Below, one piece after another: positions 1 through 10,909 of a stretch of DNA of 64,000 nt (the stretch's first letter is position 1; every line of letters begins with the position of its first letter). The notes under the pieces were generated by a model. It saw nothing but the letters and a program-made list of their open reading frames with translations. It ran no database searches and was not told the origin of the DNA. This DNA comes from Hevea brasiliensis (Eukaryota > Streptophyta > Magnoliopsida > Malpighiales > Euphorbiaceae): assembly GCF_030052815.1 (NCBI RefSeq), contig NC_079497.1, forward strand, positions 19,916,258-19,980,257. The letters are read 5' to 3'. Position numbers and translations under genes: made by a program.

Positions 1-1407
1 CTGGAGCTACAAAACTCCAAATGGAGTGATTCAAAAAAGGAAATTCAACTAGACAAAATAAGGAACAACTTTCATGTTTTACATTTCCTCAAATTCCAAC
101 AGTAACAGTATCCAATGGAACAGTGAAGTTGACTCACCAAAACTGAAAAATCTGTTTGGGTTGAGTTACACTTTGGAATGGCAAAAACACTTAATGCTAA
201 CAAGTTTTAAACACCAAATGTGGTATGTTGGGAGTGCCAAAGTTGATGTACACATTTTTATTCTAAAAGTCAACATTTTTGTTGACCAATGATGAATAGT
301 AACACCAAAAAAGTTGAAATTCACAAATTGACGAATTTAAGAGTTTCAAATGCCCTAGTATACCTAACAAGATTGGTTTGGATAGTTTGGCATGCCAATA
401 GGGTTCAGTTAGCAGTACTGCACATGGCAAAAATGCCATTCTGTGATTTTATGGCTTTTAGCCATTCTGACTTTGCATTGAGACTTGGCCTTGTGCTCGA
501 TATTATTTACGACTTGTTAGCTGCTGCACACCGAGATGCATATGTGACCGATGGTGTGACGGCCGAGGTACTAGGTACCCAGTGCCGCTTTACATTATCC
601 ATCGATCGTCTAGTGTAGGATAATTGGCGCACGCAAATGAATAAAAGTGAACAAAGTTAATGAATTAATGAATATACCAAGATCAAACAAAGAAAGCATA
701 CACATTGTATACACATTTATATTCTTGCTATTTTCTTCTATTATATTATTGCACCACTAAGCATTATTGCTTAGCGCGTTGCTTTTGCCACGCGTAGGTA
801 CTGGAGATCCCGATCATGAGCCCAGTAGACCACGTGATCGGGTGAGTCCATCCGACGATTCTGCTCGATGTCCGTGTCACCTCACTACCGCGATTGCATC
901 GGTAGGGCACTAGGTGTCATTTTGTCATTTTGATATTTTGTAGCAGATTTGTATTTTCTCATATGTATTTGAACTCATGTAATATATTTTGATGTTTATG
1001 TAAATAATGAAAGTTATGACTATGAATGCAAGATTTGAGCATGTATTTATTGCTTGTATATGAGAAAAGGTTGTTGAAACCTGAAACTGAAAAAAATTGT
1101 TGAAATCTTGATATTGAGTTTTGTGATGACATTGAAGTTGAGAATGAATGAATTTGTTTATTGGAAGTGTTTTTAACAGGTTCCGAAGAACGGTTTTCTC
1201 CATTTTTAGCCGGTACTCCGCCGGATTTTCTTTAAAATTTCGGAACCTTAAATGAATAATACTTTTGATAAATGGCTTAAACAAATTGTATTTCATAAAT
1301 TATATGCAAAAGCATGATATAAATTAATTGAGGAATATTAGAGTGTGCCGGTACACCGTGTGGCATTACTTACTCGGGTATACTGTACACGGGTAAGGGG
1401 TGTCACA
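1..1407 (+). repeat. Partial 5' LTR of element A1
   Basis: Base 1 corresponds to base 7915 of the 3' LTR, so the promoter half of this LTR lies outside the window. The visible part holds a twin stem-loop at 757-794 and a 10-bp inverted repeat (AGGTTCCGAA at 1178, TTCGGAACCT at 1239), and ends GGGGTGTCACA at 1407. Short open frames here are repeated in the 3' LTR and have no coding support. Against the 3' LTR, several CAG triplets read CGA at 815-895. Confidence 0.93.
757..794 (+). other. Twin stem-loop of the A1 5' LTR
   Basis: Stem 1 is CTAAGCA/TGCTTAG around a TTAT loop (757-774). Stem 2 follows at once: CGCGT (775-779) pairs with ACGCG (790-794), with an inner GC/GC pair around TTTT. The same pair of hairpins, with different stem sequences, lies at the same place after GCACCACT in the other LTRs of the window. 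Function unknown. Confidence 0.7.
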
Positions 1408-1412
1408 TTTAG

Positions 1413-1424
1413 TGGTATCAGAGC
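1413..1424 (+). other. Primer binding site of A1
   Basis: TGGTATCAGAGC lies five bases after the LTR end. It matches the 3' end expected of plant initiator methionine tRNA, the usual primer of chromoviruses. Confidence 0.92.
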
Positions 1425-1529
1425 ACGGTTTAGGCGTTTCTGGTCCTAGATTGAGTCCATACCATGCATTGCATTTGTAAGAGTCGAGGTGACACTAACG
1501 CAGATCTGTTTATCTTTCTTATTTTGAAT

Positions 1530-1531
1530 AG
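1530..1531 (+). other. Candidate 3' splice acceptor before gag of A1
   Basis: A pyrimidine-rich run (TTTATCTTTCTTATTTTG) ends in AATAG three bases before the gag ATG. Element E has an acceptor at the same place (37211-37212). Paired with the conserved donor inside the LTR, it would remove most of the LTR and the primer site from the mRNA. Inference from sequence only. Confidence 0.5.
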
Positions 1532-1534
1532 GAT

Positions 1535-2671
1535 ATGGATCCTTCCTCTCAGAGAGCCGTTGAGGAGGAAGTGGAGAGTCATGCTCCACCTGCAGCAGCT
1601 GAGACTGGGGGCATGAGAGAATCTGCTCCGCCAGCTCAAGCAGAGCCTGCTCAGCCTCCACAGGCCATGTTCCAACAAATGGCCGACTTCTTTAGACAGA
1701 TGGCTGGGGTAATGCCAGCAGCACCACCACCACCACCAGCTCCACAGCAGAAAACACACTTGGAGAGACTAAGAAAATTTGGGGCAGTGGATTTCTATGG
1801 CAAGAGAGAAGATGACTCATTGCGGTAGAATTGGTTGAACAGAACAGGCAGAGTCCTAAAACAGCTCCACTGTACTCCAGAGCAAAACCTGGAAGCTGCC
1901 ATCTCTTTGCTGCAAGATGATGCCTATGGATGGTGGGACACTGTGTCCAGTGAAGTGCAGCCAGAAGCTGTAACTTGGGATTTCTTTCTCTCTGAGTTCA
2001 AGAAGAAGTATGTGGGTACTGTATATCTGGAAGAGAGAAGAAGAGAATTTATTAACCTGAGGCAGAGACAATTGTCAGTGGCTGAGTATGAGAAAGAATT
2101 CGTCCGATTAAGCCGCTACGGAAGGGAGATAGTCCCAAATGAAGCTGAAAGATGCAAGAGATTTGAAGAGGGACTGAATGACAATATCAAGATACAGCTC
2201 ACTGCCTTGGGAATCACAGAATTTAGCAAGCTAGTGGAAGCTGCAATAAGGGTTGAAAAAGTGAGAATCAATGAACAGACCAGAAGGGAGAGACAGCAGA
2301 AGAGGGGACCGGGTCAGTCTAGTTCAGCTCCTGCATCAGGGAAGAAGTTCAAGGGTCCTCCTGCACAAAGTTCAGCTCAGCCACAGGGCCAGGGTCAGTC
2401 TCAGGGGCCCAGGCCATAGTTCACCCCTAGGAGAGGTCAGTCCACACCATCAGTGGGCAGCTCTCCAGGGATGGGGTTCAGGGGACCAACCCCGGCATCT
2501 TCTGCCTATCCACACTGTCAAAGATGGCATAAGGGGGAGTGTTGGAGAGTGACTGGTGCCTGCTTGAGGTGTGGGTCAACAGAGCATCAGTTGAGGAACT
2601 GCCCACGCAGAACTACTACAGCTACTCAGACACAAGCGCATGCACCGCCTCCTCGCACCACCAAGGGGTAG
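1535..2671 (+). pseudogene. gag: gag of A1 (capsid and zinc knuckle), with in-frame stops
   Basis: Gag forms the virus-like particle and packages the element RNA. The ATG at 1535 follows the candidate splice acceptor and is shared with element E. A proline- and glutamine-rich N-terminus (about residues 1-80) leads into the retrotransposon capsid domain, recognisable by DDAYGWWDTV and by the RRREFINLRQ and VAEYEKEF segments. A basic serine- and glutamine-rich linker follows, then a CCHC knuckle CLRCGSTEHQLRNC near 2555-2600. The same frame is interrupted by TAG at 1826-1828, 2417-2419 and 2669-2671. The middle stop probably arose from CAG. Sequence around the first stop is disturbed compared with E. 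Confidence 0.88.
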
Positions 2672-2689
2672 AAGGTCCGTAAATCAAGC

Positions 2690-3132
2690 GTGGGACCATC
2701 TCAGAGGCCTACATCTGAGCCAGCAGAGAGGCCAGATAACAGACCACCTGCCAGAAATTATGCCCTGAGAGCTCAGGAGGAGCAAGATGCCCCGGACGTC
2801 ATCAGGGGTACGTTCTCCCTCTACACTACACCTGTGCATGCATTGGTGGATCCACGATCCACTCATTCATACATCTGCATCAACTTACCCGTAGAAAGGG
2901 GGATACTAGTAGGAGAGTGACCAAGACATTCAGTCACTAATCCATTGGGCCACAGATGTAGTGGTGAATAAGGTATACAAGGGTTGCCCGTTAAGGATTG
3001 AGGTATGAATTCTTGGCACCTAATTGAGTTGCCCTTCCATGAGTTTGACGTGATTTTGGGAATGGACGTTGTCACGTCATCAGCAATAGTTGATTGCAAA
3101 TTGAAGAGAATTTCTAAAAACTTCAGAGGGTA
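2690..3132 (+). pseudogene. pro: Aspartic protease region of A1, decayed, active site DPRS
   Basis: The retropepsin that cuts Gag-Pol lies between gag and RT. The segment LVDPRSTHSYIC near 2843-2880 aligns with the active-site loop, which reads FDPGSTHSYV in elements B and C. The active-site glycine of the D-[ST]-G-type loop is arginine here (codon CGA), and element E also has arginine (codon AGA). Downstream, relics of the flap and of the 'ILGMD' region are recognisable but broken by small deletions at CAG and CTG triplets between 2985 and 3165. It cannot make an intact protease as written. Part of the damage may be sequencing error. Confidence 0.78.
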
Positions 3133-4150
3133 ATGAGATCACGGTTGTGGGGAAAGGATGATTTCTTGTCCAATGTCATCTCAAATCAGATTGCAAGAAG
3201 AATGATGAGAAAAGGCTGTGAAGCCTACCTAGCACATGTGGTGGATACTAGGCAGGCTAAGCTAAACCTAAGTGACATACCCACAGTGAGAGACTTCCCA
3301 GAAGTATTTCCTGAAGAGTTGCCTGGTTTGCCACCAAAAAGGGAAGTCGAATTTGCTATTGAGACAACTGCACAAAGACCCATTTCCATTGCTCCTTATA
3401 GGATGGCACCCACTGAATTGAGGGAGTTGAAAACTCAGTTGCAAGAATTGCTAGATAAGGGGTTTATACGCCCCAGTGTGTCACCATGGGGAGCTCCAGT
3501 GCTGTTTGTGAAAAAGAAGGATGGGACTTTGAGACTTTGTATTGATTACCGGCAGTTGAATAAAGTGACTGTGAAGAACAAGTATCCGTTGCCTAGAATT
3601 GATGATCTGTTTGATCAGTTGAAGGGAGCAGGAGTATTTTCTAAGATTGATCTCATATCAGGGTATCATCAGCTGAGGGTGAAAGATGTAGATGTGCCCA
3701 AGATCGCATTCAGACCGGTATGGGCATTATGAGTTTCTCGGTGATGCCCTTTGGCCTAACAAATGCACCAATGCGTTCATGGACCTTATGAACCGTATCT
3801 TCCATCCATACCTAGATCGGTTCGTAGTGGTTTTTATTGATGACATTCTGGTGTACTCCAAGACCAGGGAAGAACATGATGAACATTTGAGGATTGTTCT
3901 GCAAACCCTGCGGGAAAAGAAGCTGTATGCTAAGTTGTCCAAGTGTGACTTTTGGCTGAATGAGATTGCATTCCTTGGACACATAGTGTCAGCTGATGGG
4001 ATTAGGGTGGATCCCAAGAAAATAGAAGCAGTGATGGAATGGAAGCCTCCCAGGAATACAACTGAGGTCAGAAGTTTCTTGGGGCTAGCTGGGTATTTCC
4101 CTAATAGCTGCTCCAATGACCAAGTTGTTACACAAGAATGTCAGATTTGA
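3133..4150 (+). pseudogene. pol: Reverse transcriptase of A1, two frames
   Basis: RNA-dependent DNA polymerase of the element. Visible motifs in order: the linker ending [26 protein letters not shown]; the fingers segment [41 protein letters not shown]; and the catalytic FIDDILVYS near 3830-3860. The frame shifts near 3715-3760, so the fingers (3133-3732) and the palm (3692-4150) are read in different frames. Near 4093 about 22 bp present in element E (the YYRRFVKGF segment) are missing, between short ATT repeats. Otherwise it is very close to E. Confidence 0.9.
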
Positions 4151-5384
4151 CTGGAATGACAAGTGTCAGACCAGTTTTGAGAAGTTGAAGGCTATGTTGA
4201 CAGAGGCACCAGTGTTAACACAGCCAGTGTCAGGAAAGGACTTTGTGGTCTACAGTGATGCCTCTCATAATGGGCTAGGGTGTGTATTGATGCAAGAGGG
4301 GAAAGTGATCGCCTATGCTTCCAGACAGCTAAGGCCACATGAACAAAATTACCCTACCCATGATTTGGAGCTTGCAGCAATTATCTTCGCACTGAAGATA
4401 TGGAGGCATTATTTGTATGGTGAAAAGTGTTACATCTACACGGACCACAAAAGCCTGAAATACTTGCCAACCCAGAAGGAGCTCAACCTTAGACAGAGGC
4501 GATGGATTGAGTTCCTGAAGGACTATGATTGTGTAATTGACTATCATCCTGGGAAGGCAAATGTAGTTGCTGATGCTTTGAGCAGAAAGTCCATCACAGC
4601 TTTGAGATCATTGAATGCCCGTCTATCCTTGGTTCGAGATGGAGCTATTTTGGCTGAGTTGCAAGTGAGGCCAAACCTGCTACAGCAGATATTAGATGGG
4701 CAAAAGGCAGATAAGAAGTTAATGGCTATTATGAGCAAGATCTCAGAGGGAAAAGCAACTGACTATGAGGCGAAGGCAGATGGGTGTCTGTATTTCAAAG
4801 GAAGACTGTGTGTACCAGATAATGGGGAATTGAAGACCAGTATTCTAAAAGAGGCACACACCAGTGTGTATGCTATGCACCCAGGAAGTACAAAGATGTA
4901 TCATGATCTGAAGCTTCAGTATTGGTGGCCTGGTATGAAGAAAGACATAGCTGACTATGTGACTAGATGCTTGACATGTCAGCAAGTCAAGGCAGAACAT
5001 CAAGTTCCATCGGGTTTGCTACAGCCTATACGCATACCTGAATGGAAATGGGATCGGGTCACCATGGATTTTGTAAGTGGTCTGCCTCTCACCCAGAGGA
5101 AACATGATGCAGCATGGGTAATAGTGGATAGATTGACAAAGTCAGCACACTTTCTGCCAGTTAGGACTGACTACTCACTAGAGAGGTTAGCAGAATTGTA
5201 TATCAGTGAGATAGTTAGACTGCATGGAATCCCACTTTCCATCATATCTGATCGAGACCCAAGGTTTACATCGAGATTTTGGAAGAAATTGCATGAATCC
5301 TTGGGTACACAACTCCATTTCAGCATAGCTTTCCATCCTCAGACGGATGGGCAATCAGAAAGAGTAATCCAGGTAAACAATTGA
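4116..5384 (+). pseudogene. pol: RNase H and integrase core of A1
   Basis: A 422-residue open stretch. RNase H degrades the RNA strand during reverse transcription; its acidic residues are in place at D48 (YSDAS), E85 (DLEL), D110 (YTD) and D153 (ADALSR). Integrase follows: the HHCC zinc finger at H247, H254, C284 and C287, then the DDE core with D317 (MDF), D378 (SDRD) and E414 (GQSE). The frame stops at 5382-5384, eleven bases into a candidate 75-nt intron, so the stop would vanish on splicing. All catalytic residues of both enzymes are intact, the best-preserved stretch of the element. Confidence 0.92.
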
Positions 5385-5447
5385 AACCCATGAAATTGAT
5401 ACAAATATTGAATTGAAATGATAACAATAACGTGAAATACTTGTCAG
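5373..5447 (+). other. Candidate spliceosomal intron inside integrase of A1
   Basis: Compared with B and C, where integrase reads continuously through ERVIQ-ILEDML, A1 carries an extra 75 nt starting GTAAAC and ending TTGTCAG, flanked by CAG on the left and GTCC on the right. It is AT-rich, carries an in-frame TGA, and has branch-point-like sequence (ATAACAATAAC). Removing it restores VIQ-VLEDML. Element E has the same insertion (74 nt). CAGGT occurs at both borders, like a 5-bp target duplication. Confidence 0.72.
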
Positions 5448-6206
5448 GTCCTTGAGGATATGCTGAGGAGTTGTGTCATTGAGTTTGAGGGAAGCTGGGA
5501 TAGATACCTCCCATCGCGTAATTCGCATACAACAATAGCTATCAAGCTAGTATACAAATGGCCCCGTATGAAGCAATCGTATGGGAGAAAATGTAGAACT
5601 CAGCAGTCTTTGGACTGAATTGGGAGAAGACAAATGGTAGGGCTGCACAGTGAAACAGCCGAGGAAAAAGTGAAAATAATCAAAGCCAACTTGAAGGTTG
5701 CCTCAGACAGACAAAAATCTTATGCCGACCTGAAGAGAAAAGAAATAGAATATGTGGTTGGCGACAAAGTGTTCCTCAAGGTGTCACCATGGAAGAAGGT
5801 ATTGAGGTTTGGAAGGAAAGGTAAGTTAAGCCCTAGGTTCATTGGCCCATATGAAGTCATTGAACGTGTGGGTCCAGTGGCCTATAGGCTAGCTTTACCA
5901 CCATAGATGTACAAGATCCACAATGTGTTCCACGTGTCTATGCTCAGAAGATATCGCTCAGATCCTTCGCATGTCATCTCCAGAGAAGAAATTGAAATAC
6001 AGCCGGATTTGACATATGAAGAGGAACCTCTACGGATCCTAGCTCGGGAAGTAAAAGAATTGAGGAACAAGCAAATTCCATTGGTGAAAGTGCTTTGGAG
6101 GCACCACAACACCGAGGAGGCAACTTGGGAAAGTGAAGAGTCGATGAGGCAACAGTTCCCTCAACTGTTTGCATCAGGTAAATTTCGAGGACGAAATTTA
6201 AATTAG
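5448..6206 (+). pseudogene. pol: Integrase C-terminus and chromodomain of A1
   Basis: Second exon of integrase if the upstream intron is real. It opens with [18 protein letters not shown], then is scrambled at 5510-5630, where CTG reads TCG relative to E. From 5634 it is clean: [16 protein letters not shown], the GPY/F-type module [18 protein letters not shown], and a chromodomain (about 6030-6165) with [17 protein letters not shown] and EATWESEESM. Chromodomains of this family are thought to steer integration to heterochromatin. A TAG at 5904-5906 interrupts the frame where E has an intact PPELDKIH. Confidence 0.88.
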
Positions 6207-6216
6207 AGGGGAAGAG
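6205..6216 (+). other. Polypurine tract of A1
   Basis: AGAGGGGAAGAG lies directly before the 3' LTR and primes plus-strand DNA synthesis. It is identical in element E. Confidence 0.85.
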
Positions 6217-6217
6217 T

Positions 6218-9200
6218 TGTAACACCCTCCCGGTAACCACTCCGTACATTCTACTGTTCCGGTGACCGGTGTCGGTCCGGACAGCTAGAACGTCCGGAAA
6301 AATATTTAAACTAAAGTTAGGAACCCTAATTAACTCAAATATTAATAAGAAAAATTTAGTAAAAATTTTAGAAATAAAATACAACTGAGTCAAACGAGCC
6401 GGTGCCCAAGCGATGGGTCACCGGAGGGAAGTTGCGGTTCTCGCAACGAGGAGCCCTAGACCCGGGGGAAAAATTATAAAATAATTTTTGGGACTCCAGA
6501 GAAGGGTAATTGAGGTTCCCATGGCATTAGAATGCCAAGAAAATACCTAGAAAAATTTTTCAATCGGTACAGACGATTTTGACCCGTTAAGCCAAACGGA
6601 GGGCATTTTGGTCATTTCGCCTTCCGAGGTGATTTTTGGCCGACTTGCCCAGTTGAGTAAATAATTAATATGACATAAAATATGAAGAAATATTGCTAGA
6701 AATTAAATTGAACTTGAGTAGTGGAGGAAAGAAAAGAAATTGAGGAAAAAAGGCTATTTATGACATCATGGGATGTCATTTATAATTTTCAACCAATCAC
6801 CATTAATCTACCATTTGACTAAACAAATAAAAGACATAAATAAAGACTAAAGAAGACCAAAATTCCAGCAGCCACCACTCTCACAAAAGCTACCCGTAAC
6901 TCTAAAAACTCCATAGCCAAAGCTCCATTTTCTTCATTTTCAAGCTCTCAAACCTCTCAAACCTCACCCCAAAACCCTAAGTCATCTTCACTAAAATTAA
7001 TCTACACACCTTAAACAATCTTTTGGCAGCCAAGAAGAAGAAAGAAAGTGAAGCTTTCTCAAGCTTGGATTGGCATACAACAAGGTTAGTGCATATATGT
7101 AGTTAAAATTCCTTAATCCCATGATTTAGGCTTGAAATGGATGAGAAATTGTAATTTAAATGAGCAAAAAATCATGTGTATGAAACATGAGTTTCGGCTG
7201 CCCTAGCTATGGGATAGGAGGGAATGTTTTGATGAGCTTGAAGTGAGCTAGAATCATGTTAGAAGTTTATAAACACAAGCATAATGAATTAAAAGCTAAC
7301 TAAAGTAAATTGTATAAAACATGGAATTGAATTAGGGTTTAGGAAAGGTGAAAATTGATTTGGCTTATGAAATTGTTAGAGGACATATTAATGGTCAATT
7401 AGTGACCATTTTAGATGTGTTGACCATAAATGGGACAGAAAAATGAGATTGCAAAGTGAGGATTGCAGGCTGCCTAGGACAGCATAGGGACTGAAAATTC
7501 AGTCCCTTTGCACTGCCATAACTTGGGCAGTGGTAGTCCAATTGGTATTTGGACAATTGGACATGAAACTAGGCTTATAATGGCACATTTTTGCTGAAGA
7601 AACCATGCCCAAAAGACCAAAGCAAAAGGGTCAAAACTCAGCCACAATCCGGATGCCCTGCACTGAATGCTGCAGAATTTGCCAAATGAACAGTAACTGT
7701 TCATTTGGCCATAACTCACTGTAGATTTGGTCAATTGGTCTGAAATTTTTACAGCAACAAGTTAAGACATAGAAAAACAACTTTCATGAAGGAACCTACC
7801 CCAAATTATGGCCAGAACCCATTCAACCAAGTGACTCAAGTCACTGTTCATGCACTGTAGATGTGGTAAAATTCTGCAGACTGCATATCCGGACAGCCTG
7901 GGTTTTGAGCCATATCTGAGCTACAAAACTCCAAATGGAGTGATTCAAAAAAGGAAATTCAACTAGACAAAATAAGGAACAACTTTCATGTTTTACATTT
8001 CCTCAAATTCCAACAGTAACAGTGTCCAATGGAACAGTGAAGTTGACTCACCAAAACTGAAAAATCTGTTTGGGTTGAGTTACACTTTGGAATGGCAAAA
8101 ACACTTAATGCTAACAAGTTTTAAACACCAAATGTGGTATGTTGGGAGTGCCAAAGTTGATGTACACATTTTTATTCTAAAAGTCAACATTTTTGTTGAC
8201 CAATGATGAATAGTAACACCAAAAAAGTTGAAATTCACAAATTGACGAATTTAAGAGTTTCAAATGCCCTAGTATACCTAACAAGATTGGTTTGGATAGT
8301 TTGGCATGCCAATAGGGTTCAGTTAGCAGTACTGCACATGGCAAAAATGCAATTATGTGATTTTATGGCTTTTAGCCATTCGACTTTGCATTGAGACTTG
8401 GCCTTGTGCTCGATATTATTTACACTTGTTAGCTCGCTGCACACCGGAGATGCATATGTGACCGATGGTGTGAATGCCCGAGGTACTAGGTACCCAAAGG
8501 CGCTTAATTGCTATCCAAATTCACTGCCTAGTGTAGGTTACTTGGGACAACCAAATGAATAAAAGTGAACAAAGTTAATGAATTAATGAATATACCAAGA
8601 TCAAACAAAGAAAGCATACACATTGTATACACATTTATATTCTTGCTATTTTCTTCTATTATATTATTGCACCACTAAGCATTATTGCTTAGCGCGTTGC
8701 TTTTGCCACGCGTAGGTACTGGAGATCCCGATCGTGAGCCCAGTAGACCACAGACTGGGTGAGTCCATCTGACAGTTCTGCTCAGTGTCCGTGTCACCTC
8801 ACTACCTGCAGTGCATCGGTAGGGCACTAGGTGTCATTTTGTCATTTTGATATTTTGTAGCAGATTTGTAATTTCTCATATGTATTTGAACTCATATAAT
8901 ATATTTTGATGTTTATGTAAATAATGAAAGTTATGACTATGAATGCAAGATTTGAGCATGTATTTATTGCTTGTATATGAGAAAAGGTTGTTGAAACCTG
9001 AAACTGAAAAAAATTGTTGAAATCTTGATATTGAGTTTTGTGATGACATTGAAGTTGAGAATGAATGAATTTGTTTATTGGAAGTGTTTTTAACAGGTTC
9101 CGAAGAACGGTTTTCTCCATTTTTAGCCGGTACTCCGCCGGATTTTCTTTAAAATTTCGGAACCTTAAATGAATAATACTTTTGATAAATGGCTTAAACA

Positions 9201-9324
9201 AATTGTATTTCATAAATTATATGCAAAAGCATGATATAAATTAATTGAGGAATATTAGAATGTGCCGGTACACCGTGTGGCATTACTTACTCGGGTATAC
9301 TGTACACGGGTAAGGGGTGTCACA
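6218..9324 (+). repeat. 3' LTR of element A1, complete, 3107 bp
   Basis: Begins TGTAACACCC and ends GGGGTGTCACA. Signals in order: a GC-rich box at 6258-6282 (CCGGTGACCGG then GGTCCGG); palindrome TGACATC/GATGTCA at 6761-6778; CCAATCAC at 6793-6800; a pyrimidine-rich leader; splice donor AAG|GTTAGT at 7084/7085; three diverged modules of roughly 120-200 bp (about 7500-8020), the second opening with a 29-bp palindrome at 7681-7709; the twin stem-loop at 8675-8712; and an inverted repeat (AGGTTCCGAA/TTCGGAACCT) near 9096-9166. No gene is supported inside it. Confidence 0.95.
7084..7085 (+). other. Conserved splice donor in A1 3' LTR
   Basis: AAG|GTTAGT stands at the end of a pyrimidine-rich leader. 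The hexamer GTTAGT is kept at the corresponding place in every LTR of the window that includes it (34856, 42744, 46841, 54873 and 28079 on +; 59828, 14764 and 23091 on -), although flanking sequence differs between families. Confidence 0.6.
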
Positions 9325-10721
9325 ATGTGTTTCAGTTGAAAAGAATACCGGGAAAGAACCCGAGGAATCGAGTCAAGGCCAAGAGGCGACTCGCTTGAGG
9401 TTTGTGCACAACATCACTATGCTTTAAAATTCATTGATAAAGTGAATAAAATATGCATTTTACTTTTGCTTTGAATTGTTAAAAGTTTATTGTGACCTTA
9501 TTTATGATGTTTTCATTTAAATTGTGAAAGTTATTGTGTGTATTTGAAATGACAATGTTTAGCAAATTGTTAAGATAAGTTTTGAAACCACAGTGTCATG
9601 ACCATATATTTGAACACCTCACTAGCACGACTAGTGGGGGTAATTAGTTTCGAATTTTGATTCCTTCTCTAGAGAAGTGTTGAGGTGTGCCAGTAGAAGA
9701 GGATGTGAATGGATATTCATATATTTGAGCTAGCTAGCCTTGTGATGTGATTTCTCTTTAGCCTCTGGCTATTGAGATTCTAATTGTTTCGAATGGCATG
9801 ATCTAACTGTGGATTTTATGAAATGTGTTTTGATACTTTGAAATGAACTTGGTTTGCATTAAAATCTCATAATTCATGTTTTGTGTTTAATGCACATGTT
9901 TAGTCAAATTTTTTTAATAAATGTGATTTAAGTTTTGCATAAAGATTATTTTAGTATGTTGTGCACCATTGAGTCCTAGTACTCAGCGATACTTCTATTG
10001 CTGTCGCAGGTACAGAGACTAGAGGAGCAGCAGACTGAGCTGCTGAGGTGTGAGGAGCTATCAGCTTAAAGTCATTGGGTATAATTTATACCCTAATTGT
10101 AAATATTTCTTTTGATGTATATATTGCACATAAATATATGGACATGCAAAAATGGGTCTTGAGCAGTTTGTATAAAATTTGTATAAAGTTGTAATATATA
10201 TTGTAGTTTGAAATTCTCTTAATGTAAATTTTGTAATGATGTATCTAAATTATTTTGTTTCTAATGAAATATGAATGGAACTATTTTATTTAATTTGAAT
10301 GAAATGGATTGCTAGTATTTTGATGATCATTGGATAGTGGATTTGAAATTTGAAAGTTGATAAATGTGTTGAGAAATTGATTGAGATTGAGTATGAAATT
10401 GAAGTAGTTATTGAGAAAAATTTTTAGAAGTGCTTTTTACAGGTATTTGAAGAACTGTTTTCTCAAAATACAGAGGGAACTCTGTTAAAATTTTCATAAA
10501 ATTTGCGTAAAAATAAAATGGACCAAAAGTATTAACTAGTTTTAATTTTAACTAAATGTTTTAAATACTTATTAGAAAATGCTCACCACTTATCAAAAAT
10601 AAGAAAATTATTTTAAAATCCCTTGTAGGGTACTTAATGAGTTATCGGTAGGTGAAGTTCGGTAGTTCATTAGGTATTCTACGGGATCATGTTATGCCTT
10701 ACAGAGGGGTAAGGTGTGACA
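9325..10721 (+). repeat. 3' portion of the 5' LTR of element B
   Basis: Matches 29482-30879 of the 3' LTR. The first 2.3 kb of this LTR lies on the far side of A1, outside the window. It carries the B version of the twin stem-loop (TGAGT/ACTCA at 9970-9985, then GCGA/TCGC at 9986-10007) and ends GGTGTGACA. No coding region is seen in it. Confidence 0.92.
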
Positions 10722-10729
10722 TGTTTTAG

Positions 10730-10741
10730 TGGTATCAGAGC
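10730..10741 (+). other. Primer binding site of B
   Basis: TGGTATCAGAGC, eight bases after the LTR end, is the same methionine-tRNA-type site as in A1, C and E. The 168 bp from here to gag is an AT-rich leader with candidate splice acceptors at 10885-10886 and 10902-10903. Confidence 0.92.
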
Positions 10742-10909
10742 AAATTTTTGAAGTATGTTTTAACTTGAGAATTTGTGCCTTTTCTTTGTTAAGTACAACT
10801 GCTCAATGTCCATTTTTGTTACATACAGTGCATTACATCATGAATATGAACTAACGGAGGGAAATCTCTATGTGTTACTTGTTCAGGAGATACCCTACTT
10901 CAGACTGAA

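Larger units (their letters stand above)
1..9324 (+). mobile_element. Element A1, Tekay-type Ty3/gypsy retrotransposon, 5' end cut by window edge
   Basis: Order seen: partial 5' LTR, primer site, gag, protease, RT, RNase H, integrase, chromodomain, polypurine tract and complete 3' LTR. The chromodomain and the LTRs of about 3.1 kb place it in the Tekay/Del chromovirus group. It is inserted in the 5' LTR of element B, because sequence from 9326 onward matches the B 3' LTR from 29483. The coding region carries several stops and frameshifts, so the copy is not autonomous. The shared 1.4 kb of its two LTRs is nearly identical outside two short disturbed patches (about 475-620 and 815-900), which suggests a recent insertion. 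Element E is a second copy of the same family. Confidence 0.93.

Noticed and set aside
74..618. Short plus-strand reading frames in the A1 LTR, repeated at 7988-8394
   Set aside because: They lie in LTR sequence, differ by frame-breaking changes between the two LTRs, and resemble no protein family.
1413..1424. Possible tRNA gene at the methionine-tRNA-like sequence
   Set aside because: Only the 12-base primer site is present; no cloverleaf surrounds it here or in the other elements.
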